DNA of 7,836 bases from an uncultured Actinomycetes bacterium (GTDB lineage: Bacteria > Actinomycetota > Thermoleophilia > Gaiellales > F1-60-MAGs149): the NCBI GenBank assembly GCA_903960645.1, contig CAJCBN010000146.1:1-7836 (forward strand), in the 5' to 3' direction. How positions within the stretch are numbered: the first letter of the stretch is position 1; every line of letters starts with the position of its first letter. The position numbers and the translations under genes are program-made. Below, one piece after another: positions 1 through 6,165 of this stretch. The notes below the pieces were generated by a model that was not told the origin of the DNA, searched no databases, and was given only the letters and a program-made list of their open reading frames with translations.

Positions 1-1214
1 GCCGTGCCCGCATCAGCCGCGCCGAGGTTGATGCCCAGGACGGGGAGTGCGAACAGGATCATCACGATCAGCGGGACGATCAGGAAGACCCAAGCGCGCT
101 GCGTGACGAACCGGCCCCAGCGTGCGACGGCGGTCTGCTTGGCCGCGGCGAGCGAGTCGTCGGGCGTCTTGATGAACGGGATCTTGAAACGGTCGACCTT
201 GTGGCCGAGCAGTGCCAGCACGGCCGGCAGCAGCGTGACTGCGACGGCGACGCTGGTGAGCACCGACAGCGATGCGCCGATGCCCATCTTGGTGAGGAAG
301 TCGAGCCCGATCGTGACAAGCCCGACGACGGAGATCGCGACGGTCGCACCGGCGAAGATGACGGCACGGCCAGCGGTCGACGCGGCCACCGCGGCGGCCT
401 CCTTCGGCGTCGCGCCGTCATGCAGCGCCTGACGGAAGCGCGTGAGGATGAACAGCGAATAGTCGATGCCCACGCCAAGGCCGATCATCGAGGCGAGGAT
501 CGGCGTGATCGTGTTGAAGTCGGTGAAGCCGGCAGCGATGGTGAGGATCGAGAGGCCGAGGGCCACCGCGAGGATCGCGAGGAAGATCGGGATCAGCGCG
601 GGCAACAGCGTGCCGAAGACGATCAGCAGGATGATGATCGCCACGCCAATGCCAATCAGCTCGGAGGCACCCTGCTGCGGCTGCTCCTGCACGGCCCCCC
701 CGGTGTAGGCGATCTGGACCGAGCTACCGGCGGCGGCCGCTGTCGTGGCGTCCTTGAAATCAGGGATCACGTTGGCGGGGAGGTCCCAGCCCTGCCCGTT
801 GAACTGCACGTCAACGAAGCCGACGTTGCCCTCCGGCGAGATCGCGCCACCGTCCTGCGTAAACGGGTCGCCTGCGCCCGTCACACGATCGACGGTCTTG
901 GCGGCAGCGATCACCTTGTCAACGGTCGCCTTGTTCTGCGCGTCGGTGAGCTTGCCATCGGTGTGGAAGACGATCGTGGCGGAGTCGCCTGCGCGGGCCG
1001 GGAACTGCTTCTGCAGGAGATCAGTCGCCTTCTGCGCGTCGGAGTTCGGAATCGTGAACTTGTTCTGCAGCTCACCGCCGAGGGTCGCCGCGGCGGCGAA
1101 GATGCCGACGATGATCAGCACCCAGATGCCGATCGTGCGCCACGGGTGGGCGGCGATCGAATGGGTCAGGCGGGCGAGCAGGCCGGTCTTGGTGGGAGGC
1201 GTGGCAGCGGTCAT
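1..1214 (-). CDS. MMPL/RND-family membrane transporter, N-terminal part (3' end outside window)
   Basis: The reverse strand from an ATG at 1214 stays open for 404 codons to the window edge, so only the N-terminal half is present. Residues about 27-45 form a first membrane helix. A soluble extracytoplasmic domain (about 46-183) follows, then a cluster of hydrophobic helices (about 184-335), and another helix begins near 375. The segment GLGVGIDYSLFI, with Asp251-Tyr252, matches the conserved Asp-Tyr pair in TM4 of MMPL proteins. That pair is known in the family to take part in proton relay. MMPL proteins are proton-driven inner-membrane exporters of lipids, siderophores or drugs; full-length members usually have about 700-1000 residues with a repeated second half. 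The start is supported by AGGAG 6 nt upstream and by a typical short cytoplasmic N-terminus. The gene is divergent from the C26 peptidase gene. Its substrate cannot be told. Family call firm, function general. Confidence 0.93.
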   Translation of the reverse strand, partial: MTAATPPTKTGLLARLTHSIAAHPWRTIGIWVLIIVGIFAAAATLGGELQNKFTIPNSDAQKATDLLQKQFPARAGDSATIVFHTDGKLTDAQNKATVDKVIAAAKTVDRVTGAGDPFTQDGGAISPEGNVGFVDVQFNGQGWDLPANVIPDFKDATTAAAAGSSVQIAYTGGAVQEQPQQGASELIGIGVAIIILLIVFGTLLPALIPIFLAILAVALGLSILTIAAGFTDFNTITPILASMIGLGVGIDYSLFILTRFRQALHDGATPKEAAAVAASTAGRAVIFAGATVAISVVGLVTIGLDFLTKMGIGASLSVLTSVAVAVTLLPAVLALLGHKVDRFKIPFIKTPDDSLAAAKQTAVARWGRFVTQRAWVFLIVPLIVMILFALPVLGINLGAADAGT

Positions 1215-1220
1215 GAAAGG

Positions 1221-1225
1221 CTCCT
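1221..1225 (-). promoter_or_regulatory. Shine-Dalgarno of the MMPL gene
   Basis: On the minus strand AGGAG lies 6 nt before the ATG at 1214. This fixes the start codon and contrasts with the SD-less starts at 1364, 4845 and 7746. Confidence 0.8.
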
Positions 1226-1241
1226 GCGGCAGACGAGTCGG

Positions 1242-1253
1242 CGTCCGCGGACG
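1242..1253. promoter_or_regulatory. 12-bp perfect palindrome upstream of the MMPL gene, possible operator
   Basis: CGTCCGCGGACG is its own reverse complement. It is centred about 33 nt upstream of the MMPL start, in the region shared with the divergent gene at 1364. MMPL exporters are often controlled by TetR-type repressors that bind palindromes in such positions. No regulator gene is visible in the window, and in GC-rich DNA a 12-bp palindrome can arise by chance. An operator role is inference only. Confidence 0.3.
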
Positions 1254-1303
1254 GATGCCAATGCCCTAAGAGTGCCGCATCTCTCTGTCTGACCGGTGCG
1301 CTT

Positions 1304-1320
1304 GAGGGGTTTCCCCCCTC
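1304..1320. repeat. GC inverted repeat in the divergent intergenic region
   Basis: GAGGGG (1304-1309) and CCCCTC (1315-1320) form a perfect 6-bp stem around TTTCC. It sits just upstream of the putative -35 box of the gene at 1364 and within the upstream region of the MMPL gene. Because both flanking genes are transcribed away from it, it is not a terminator for either. It may be a protein-binding site or a chance structure. Confidence 0.3.
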
Positions 1321-1327
1321 CAGCCGA

Positions 1328-1363
1328 TTGCGGCGGCCCCACCGGCTGCGGTAGCGTGCCGAC
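1328..1363 (+). promoter_or_regulatory. Putative leaderless promoter of the C26 peptidase gene
   Basis: TTGCGG (1328-1333) and TAGCGT (1352-1357) are separated by 18 nt, and the ATG at 1364 follows the -10 box after 6 nt. That puts the expected transcription start at or within a base of the A of the ATG. No Shine-Dalgarno is present between the -10 box and the start. TANNNT -10 boxes directly before start codons are a known signature of leaderless actinobacterial mRNAs. Confidence 0.6.
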
Positions 1364-2110
1364 ATGCCCCGTCGTCCCCGCATCGGCGTCACGCTCGAGC
1401 TGACCGATCCCCTGCTGATCCCCGTCGAGCGAAACTTCCGCGAGGCGCTCACCGCCGCGGGTGCCCTGGTGATCGCCCTGCCGCGCGATACGCCGCCCGG
1501 TGACGTCGACGAATTGCTTGAGGACCTCGACGGCGTCGTACTGACCGGCGGCGAGGACGTCGACCCGACGCACTACGGCGAGGCGCCCCACCCGACGGTC
1601 AACACCGTTCCGCCGGAGCACGACGCCTTCGAGCTCGGCATCGCCCGTGCCGCGCTCGGGCAGGGCATCCCGATCCTCGGCATCTGCCGCGGCAGCCAAG
1701 TCCTGGCGGTCGCCGACGGCGGTGCCCTCACGCAGGACGTCCCGTCGCAGCACCCCGACTCACACACGCACATGGTCGACTGGGTCGAGCACGCCGAGGC
1801 CGAGCCGGGCGAGCACTGGCACGCCATCGAGGTGGAGCCCACGAGCCGGCTCGCCGGCTGGATCGGCGACGGCGCACCGCTGATCAACTCGTTCCACCAC
1901 CAGGCCGTGGCGCGCACCGGCGAGCGCCTCCGCCCCGTCGCCCGCGCCGAGGACGGCGTGATCGAGGCCACCGAGAGCGCACCTGACGCCCCCTACGCGG
2001 TGGGCCTGCAGTGGCACAACGAGTTCATGTGGCGTCGCGACGAGCGCTGGCTCGGACCGTTCGTGGAGTTGGTCGCCGCTGCGCGAGCACGAGCCGCGGT
2101 CCGAACGTAG
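1364..2110 (+). CDS. Gamma-glutamyl-gamma-aminobutyrate hydrolase-like peptidase C26 (class I GATase fold)
   Basis: This 248-residue cytoplasmic protein has the length and order of motifs of PuuD-type peptidase C26. TGGEDVDP with a following YGE (about 61-73) is the conserved glycine loop. GICRG (106-110) carries the nucleophile Cys108. His218 and Glu220 in QWHNE complete a Cys-His-Glu triad. SFHHQ (176-180) is also typical of the family. Characterised members hydrolyse the gamma-glutamyl amide bond of gamma-glutamyl-GABA in putrescine catabolism; many actinobacterial relatives have unknown substrates. One oddity is Asn219, where the family normally has Pro (WHPE). No polyamine gene (gamma-glutamylputrescine synthetase, oxidase or aldehyde dehydrogenase) lies next to it, so a PuuD role is not established. 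The ATG at 1364 is favoured by the -10 box 6 nt upstream and by the beta-strand IGVTLE starting at residue 7. It converges on the large secreted gene with an 18-bp gap. Confidence 0.9.
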   Translation: MPRRPRIGVTLELTDPLLIPVERNFREALTAAGALVIALPRDTPPGDVDELLEDLDGVVLTGGEDVDPTHYGEAPHPTVNTVPPEHDAFELGIARAALGQGIPILGICRGSQVLAVADGGALTQDVPSQHPDSHTHMVDWVEHAEAEPGEHWHAIEVEPTSRLAGWIGDGAPLINSFHHQAVARTGERLRPVARAEDGVIEATESAPDAPYAVGLQWHNEFMWRRDERWLGPFVELVAAARARAAVRT

Positions 2111-2128
2111 CGGCGCCGAAGACGGGTT

Positions 2129-4639
2129 CTACGGTGCGGTGACGGTCAACGTCACCGGAGCGGAAAAGACCATCTGCGTGCTGCCGGGCATAACCTGCGT
2201 CGGCACAGGGGTTCCTGCGACGACCTGAACCGACGCCGTCTGCCCGGAGGTGGCCCCTGACCATTTGAAGGTGCCCGACGAGCCCGACAGAACAAGCCCC
2301 TGCGGTACCGCGGCGCTCGTGATGGCCCAGGTACACGCACTCGTCGGACAACCCGACGCGGTCAGCGTTGCCGTAGCGGAGACCGCGTTGTTCGCGGGAA
2401 CATTGATCACCGGCACCGCCGGCCATGCTCCGCCCTGCACCCACGGCCGCGACTTGAGCCACGCGATCGGCGGGGTCGACTGGCACCCGTCCTGCCCGGC
2501 ACCACCGTAGGTCGTACCGGTGATGCCCACCGTTTTCGTACCGCCTCCGAGCGTGCCACCCGTGTTGGCCGTCCATGGACTCGGGCTGTAGGCGGCGTTG
2601 TGCACCGTGTAGTACCCGTAGTTCCAGATGGTGGTGCCGTAGTCACCAGTAGCCGTCGTCGAGCCACAGCCTCCGTTGCTCTCGTACATCTCCCCGTCCG
2701 CGAAGAGGATCTGGAACGTCACGTGCCCTGGATCACCGCTCGCGCTCGGTGTGATCACGGCGGGCGACGTCGCCGTTGCCGGCGTCACCGTGGCGTTCAG
2801 CCATGCATTGAAGAACGTCTTGAAGTTCACATACCCCGAAAGATCCGCGTACTTGGGCGCCCCGGTCGCCGGAGCCTGCCGCGCCATGAAGGCCTGGTAG
2901 GGCGGAGCGATCGTCGTGGCCGGCTGGTTGTTGAACGACTTGTAGGCGTTGGCGGCGTTCCAGCGACTGTCGTACTCGTCGATGTTGCGCCCGTTCAGGT
3001 AATCGGTCGTAAAGGACTTCGGGTTGTTCCCGTAGGCGGTCGTCGAGATGCCGAAGATGCCGGGAACGGCGCTGACCGCCAGCCCGCCGATGGCGTTCGG
3101 ATCGGTGGACGTGTTCGACTTCCAGTTTCCCACCTCGTCGGTGAAGGTGCTGCCCGGCCAGACATTGACGATGTTCTGCTGCCACTGGCACCAACTGTTC
3201 GACAGGACGTTGGCCTCGACGTCGCTGAGGCTCGGCGCCTTGATGCACGGGGGGCCCCAGGCGATCTGCTGCGACGCGAGATAGCTCTGGTTGGTGGTCA
3301 GCGACAGCCAGTTGTAGTAGTCCGTCATGAGTGCAGCCTGCTGGTATTGGAGGGTGCCGTAGAACTGCAGGAAGTACTGCAGGCCCTGCACCGACCCCGG
3401 CTCGAATGCGGTCGAGTCCGACGACAGATACGTACCGCTCTTGTAGTTCGCGAGCAGCGTCCGCCACGCCGGCTGTGATCCACCCTGCGCGCTGAAGAGC
3501 GTCTGGTTAATGATGGCGTTGCAGATGGTGCTGTTCATCGTTGAGACCTCAGGAAACCACGTGCTCAGATTCGGATTGCTGATCGAGAGCGTGTAGTTCG
3601 GGTTGCCCGGGTTGTTCGCCGCGTCCGTGATGAACTGCTGGTACTCACTCCATCGTGCGGTGATCGCACTGACGCAGTTCTGCAGGGGTGCGAGCGTGGT
3701 CAGGAGCGTCAGCTGGTTGACCGTCTGCTGGAGCTGCGCGATCTGCGCCGAGATGCACGTGAGCTGGCTCGTGATCGAAGCGATGACCGAGGAGTTCGTC
3801 ATTCCCGGCTGGCTGGCAAACATCATCCCGGCGACGCCCGTGAGCAGCGTGTACGGGTCCCCGGTGGCCATGGCTGTCGCGGTGCCCGCGGCCGCATAGG
3901 TCCCGTACTGGGCAACGATCGCAGATTGGGCCGCGTTCGTCGGTGGCAGGATGTTCGCAGGACACGGGGACGTTGAGGTGGCCCGCGTGGTGGTACGGGA
4001 CACAGACCAGGCGCGATCGGGCTTCGTGCTCGCGAGGCTCGGGAATCGTCGCCCGTCATCGAGTCGCGCCACGAGGTCGTCGATGGCGACGTCATAGCCG
4101 CCGCGCACCTGCGCCAGCGCCATCATCTTGGCGCCACGCAGCGAATGCACCCCGTATTGCGTCTGGAACCACCCCAGCCGCACACTGAGACCCAGCCGCT
4201 TGTACACGCGTCGCTCGACCAGCTTGGTCGTACCGCCATGCAACGCCCGATAGCGTGCGGCGATCGTCGTCACGAAGCTGACCCGAACAATGCCATCGGC
4301 CCGAGTGGTGTGGCCCGTGACGGCCTGAAGGTGTCCTTCGAAGGCCCTTCCCCGCACCGTGCCGCCGGACGTCGAGATCAGAAACGGCAGCCGCCCCTTG
4401 CTGACGGCAATCTCAGCAGCGCCGGCGTTCACCGTGCGGCCGGTACCTACTACCTGCCCGTCGGCGTCGGTCACGGTGATGGTGGCCTGGTCGAGCGACA
4501 TCATCGGTGCCGCCTGAGCGCTGATCCGGAGTATTCGCTGCGACCCCGATGAAGCGCTTGCCATCCCCACCACGGAGAGCCCCAAGACCGCGATGGACAC
4601 AAGTACGACTGTAGTTCGGACGACTCCGATGCCCATCAC
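2129..4639 (-). CDS. Large secreted multidomain protein with C-terminal Ig-like domain, function unknown
   Basis: This 836-residue protein is not one I recognise as a whole. Residues 1-29 form a Sec signal peptide with a likely cut after Ala29 (ASA). Residues 34-110 are beta-rich and resemble carboxypeptidase-regulatory-like surface modules. Residues 120-195 look helical, with VSFVTTIA as seen in such surface proteins. After a Ser/Thr linker, 236-345 is a helical stretch: a hydrophobic Ala/Gly segment (245-275), then a heptad-like run (286-330) between Cys295 and Cys322. Residues 345-740 are rich in Asn, Gln, Tyr, Trp and Ser. Residues 743-836 look like a He_PIG-type Ig domain (VPQGLVLS, GTFKWSG). 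Ten cysteines (226, 295, 322, 373, 465, 484, 658, 719, 764, 769) suit an exported disulfide-bonded protein. No LPXTG or C-terminal membrane anchor is seen. GC is lower than in neighbouring genes. GTG at 4639 and ATG at 4636 are both possible starts; AAGGA spacing favours the GTG. Confidence 0.85.
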   Translation of the reverse strand: MMGIGVVRTTVVLVSIAVLGLSVVGMASASSGSQRILRISAQAAPMMSLDQATITVTDADGQVVGTGRTVNAGAAEIAVSKGRLPFLISTSGGTVRGRAFEGHLQAVTGHTTRADGIVRVSFVTTIAARYRALHGGTTKLVERRVYKRLGLSVRLGWFQTQYGVHSLRGAKMMALAQVRGGYDVAIDDLVARLDDGRRFPSLASTKPDRAWSVSRTTTRATSTSPCPANILPPTNAAQSAIVAQYGTYAAAGTATAMATGDPYTLLTGVAGMMFASQPGMTNSSVIASITSQLTCISAQIAQLQQTVNQLTLLTTLAPLQNCVSAITARWSEYQQFITDAANNPGNPNYTLSISNPNLSTWFPEVSTMNSTICNAIINQTLFSAQGGSQPAWRTLLANYKSGTYLSSDSTAFEPGSVQGLQYFLQFYGTLQYQQAALMTDYYNWLSLTTNQSYLASQQIAWGPPCIKAPSLSDVEANVLSNSWCQWQQNIVNVWPGSTFTDEVGNWKSNTSTDPNAIGGLAVSAVPGIFGISTTAYGNNPKSFTTDYLNGRNIDEYDSRWNAANAYKSFNNQPATTIAPPYQAFMARQAPATGAPKYADLSGYVNFKTFFNAWLNATVTPATATSPAVITPSASGDPGHVTFQILFADGEMYESNGGCGSTTATGDYGTTIWNYGYYTVHNAAYSPSPWTANTGGTLGGGTKTVGITGTTYGGAGQDGCQSTPPIAWLKSRPWVQGGAWPAVPVINVPANNAVSATATLTASGCPTSACTWAITSAAVPQGLVLSGSSGTFKWSGATSGQTASVQVVAGTPVPTQVMPGSTQMVFSAPVTLTVTAP

Positions 4640-4649
4640 TGACTCTCTT

Positions 4650-4667
4650 TCCTTGGGGAGGACTATA
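4650..4667 (-). promoter_or_regulatory. Putative -10 box and ribosome binding site of the large secreted protein gene
   Basis: On the minus strand TATAGT (4662-4667) is a good -10 hexamer, and AAGGA (4650-4654) lies 10 nt before the GTG start or 13 nt before the ATG. This predicts a very short 5' leader of roughly 16-20 nt. No convincing -35 hexamer was found at 16-18 nt spacing, so an activator or alternative sigma factor is possible. Confidence 0.45.
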
Positions 4668-4702
4668 TCGGAGGGCAGAAACGCGCACCGCCCACCGCTA
4701 GA

Positions 4703-4712
4703 CGCTCGAGCG
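4703..4712. repeat. 10-bp palindrome between divergent secreted-protein genes
   Basis: CGCTCGAGCG is a perfect palindrome in the 205-bp region shared by the genes starting at 4639 and 4845. It is far enough from both starts to be an upstream binding site. It could equally be chance in GC-rich DNA. Confidence 0.2.
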
Positions 4713-4831
4713 CCGTTGCCGGCGCGTGTCGCCTGCCGTGCGCTGCGTCAGGATGCGACCCGTCACCGCAGCCGGCGGGGTCGCGATCGCCCACGTCCCC
4801 GGTCGGATCGGCGTCACGCGGCCGGAACGGA

Positions 4832-4844
4832 TAGGGTGGCCACT
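4832..4844 (+). promoter_or_regulatory. Putative leaderless -10 box of the NTF2-like gene
   Basis: TAGGGT (4832-4837) lies 7 nt before the ATG at 4845, with GGCCACT between and no Shine-Dalgarno. The arrangement matches those at 1352 and 7753-7758. No clear TTGACA-like -35 is seen at normal spacing. Confidence 0.5.
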
Positions 4845-5342
4845 ATGCACACCACACGCCGCCTCATCCTTCTCGTCGCCCTCACGACGACCATCGCCTG
4901 CGCCCTGCCCGCGCTCGCGTCGGCGGATACCGCCAAGCAGGCCACCGCCTCGATGAAGCTCAACGGCCAGCAGGTCTCGGCCGCCGCGTGGGGACGCCAC
5001 CTCGTCAACAAGTTCCTGACCATCCTCGAGACCAACAACCCGAGGCCCGCTCTTACCACCCTGCTCAACCCGGCCTTCCAGATCCAGCGCACCGGCGGTG
5101 TGCGCCAGAACAAGGCGGAGTACCTCGCGAAGCCCGCGCAGCTCGCCGGCTACGAGCTGTCGCAGATCCGGGTCACCCGCCACGCCACGACGATCGTCGT
5201 GACCTACTGGGTCACGATCCTCGGCTCCGTGATCGAAGGCATGGCCTATACCGCCGAGCCGAATCCGTCCCAGGCCACCTTCGTCTACGACGCCGGCGCC
5301 TGGACGCTGCTCGCGTACGCCAACTTCAACAAGCCGAGCTGA
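4845..5342 (+). CDS. Small secreted NTF2-like (SnoaL/DUF4440-type) protein
   Basis: This 165-residue protein starts with a clear Sec signal peptide: Arg5-Arg6, a hydrophobic core at 7-24, and ALASA with cleavage expected after Ala27. The mature part has the pattern of a single NTF2-like cone-shaped domain. A first helix (48-62, WGRHLVNKFLTILE) is followed by TTLLNPAFQI and a Gly-Gly turn, then KAEYLAK, and three to four strands (YELSQIRVT, TTIVVTYWVTI, ATFVYDAGAWTLLAYANF). NTF2-like domains may be enzymes, ligand binders or purely structural, and no catalytic residues stand out. Cys19 lies inside the signal core; TIAC is a poor lipobox, so a soluble secreted protein is more likely than a lipoprotein. 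The ATG at 4845 is chosen because the signal peptide begins there and a -10 box ends 7 nt before it. It is divergent from the large secreted protein and shares its promoter region. Confidence 0.8.
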   Translation: MHTTRRLILLVALTTTIACALPALASADTAKQATASMKLNGQQVSAAAWGRHLVNKFLTILETNNPRPALTTLLNPAFQIQRTGGVRQNKAEYLAKPAQLAGYELSQIRVTRHATTIVVTYWVTILGSVIEGMAYTAEPNPSQATFVYDAGAWTLLAYANFNKPS

Positions 5343-5378
5343 CGGCCACGCGCTTCGTCGCGACGGAGTCGCCCACAC

Positions 5379-5413
5379 CGGAGGTCGAGCGCGCTACCCG
5401 CGCTCGACCTTCG
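5379..5413. terminator. Bidirectional GC-rich hairpin between convergent genes
   Basis: The arms 5382-5393 and 5399-5410 are perfectly complementary (12 bp, AGGTCGAGCGCG against its reverse complement) around a 5-nt loop, CTACC. One G-T wobble and two more pairs extend the stem to 5379-5413. It starts 37 nt after the stop of the NTF2-like gene and overlaps the 3' end of the MBL gene, whose TAG stop (5394-5396) is in the loop. There is no T-tract on either side, as is common for terminators in high-GC actinobacteria. Shared termination of the two convergent genes is the likely role. Confidence 0.65.
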
Positions 5414-6152
5414 AGCCACCGACGATGTCCTCGGAGCCGTCGGCCCAGCGCACCAGCGCCTTGTGGCCGCCGTCGTAGTCGGGGCCCCAGACCAGCAGCG
5501 TGGCCGGCTCGCCCCAGGCGGTAACGGACTCGTCGAGCGAGGGCTCCTCACCGCGGAAGTAGCGGACGAAGGGGTTCGAGGCGCGCTCGGCACCGATCGT
5601 GGTGGAGTCCGTATGGCCCGGATGCACGACTACCTTGTCGTCGAGCTCGAGCAGGCGGCCAAGCGAGGCCTGCAGGTCGGCGAGGTCGGTATGGCCCGGC
5701 GCGCGCGTGCCGCCGACCGTGCCGTTGAAGAGCACGTCGCCGGTGAAGACGTCGGTGCCCTCGATCAGGAAGGCGAGGTGGCCGCCAGCGTGGCCGGGCG
5801 TCGGGATCGCCCGCACCTGCATGCCCGCGACATCGATCGTGCCGTCTTCCTCGAGCGTGTACGCGATCTCGCCGTCGAAGTGGCCGTCCTCGCGGATCAG
5901 CTCGATCGCGCGGGCGCTCGCCCCGGCCTCGACGCCATAGCGGTCCAGCACCTCATCGAGGTCGTAGATGTGGTCGATGTGGTGGTGGGTCAGGATCACG
6001 CCCTCGATCGTGAGGTCGTTCTCCTCGACGAAGCGGTGCAGGTCGTCGTGCGCGCCGTTGCAGTCGATCCAGAGTGCGGGGCCGCCCCGCTCCTTGGCGA
6101 CGACGTACGCGTCGGCCATCCACTGGGGGTCCTGGGTGTGGTGGATCAGCAT
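5394..6152 (-). CDS. Metallo-beta-lactamase-fold hydrolase (glyoxalase II-like) with C-terminal beta extension
   Basis: The protein has 252 residues. HHHIDH (56-61) gives the HxHxDH motif, with metal ligands His56, His58, Asp60 and His61. His121 in PTPGH, bridging Asp139 in FTGDVLF, and His180 in VHPGH complete the dinuclear site, so it should be an active metal hydrolase. The closest subfamily by motif is hydroxyacylglutathione hydrolase-like thioester hydrolases. The substrate is unknown, and actinobacteria generally lack glutathione. The fold proper ends near NPFVRYF (193-199). A tail of about 40 residues (213-252) predicts short strands (ATLLVWGPD, KALVRWADGSEDIV) like a small SH3/Tudor-type barrel, not the usual alpha-helical end of glyoxalase II. 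The ATG at 6152 is fixed by AGGAGG 6 nt upstream. It lies 10 nt downstream of nadE in one operon. Confidence 0.88.
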   Translation of the reverse strand: MLIHHTQDPQWMADAYVVAKERGGPALWIDCNGAHDDLHRFVEENDLTIEGVILTHHHIDHIYDLDEVLDRYGVEAGASARAIELIREDGHFDGEIAYTLEEDGTIDVAGMQVRAIPTPGHAGGHLAFLIEGTDVFTGDVLFNGTVGGTRAPGHTDLADLQASLGRLLELDDKVVVHPGHTDSTTIGAERASNPFVRYFRGEEPSLDESVTAWGEPATLLVWGPDYDGGHKALVRWADGSEDIVGGSKVERG

Positions 6153-6158
6153 GGGGAG

Positions 6159-6165
6159 CCTCCTA
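6159..6165 (-). promoter_or_regulatory. Shine-Dalgarno of the MBL gene fused to the nadE stop codon
   Basis: On the minus strand TAGGAGG contains the nadE stop (TAG, 6165-6163) and a perfect AGGAGG (6164-6159), 6 nt before the MBL start ATG. Ribosomes ending nadE would sit on this site, which favours coupled translation. Confidence 0.85.

Noticed and set aside
201..1292. Long plus-strand open frame (363 codons) opposite the MMPL gene
   Set aside because: It is antisense to a clear transporter with family motifs. Its translation is low-complexity, Arg/Asp/Gly-rich and unlike a folded protein, as expected for a shadow frame in GC-rich DNA.
2600..3478. Plus-strand open frame of 292 codons within the large secreted gene
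   Set aside because: The opposite strand has a continuous 836-codon frame with a signal peptide and Ig-like domain. The plus frame gives Arg/Val-rich, motif-free sequence and has no ribosome site.
4593..4844. Upstream extension of the NTF2-like frame to 4593
   Set aside because: It would overlap the start of the divergent gene and place 84 Arg-rich residues before a perfect signal peptide. The -10 box just before 4845 supports the short form.
4890..4905. Possible lipobox at Cys19 of the NTF2-like protein
   Set aside because: TIAC lacks the Leu/Val/Ile expected at position -3, and a clean ALASA signal peptidase I site lies just after it.
5356..5365. 10-bp palindrome CGTCGCGACG after the NTF2-like gene
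   Set aside because: It has no loop space for a useful hairpin, and such palindromes are common by chance in this base composition. The adjacent 5379-5413 hairpin is the stronger candidate.
4698..5378. Minus-strand open frame of 226 codons opposite the NTF2-like gene
   Set aside because: The plus strand has a signal peptide and a recognisable domain pattern. The minus frame is Arg/Gly-rich with no motif or ribosome site.
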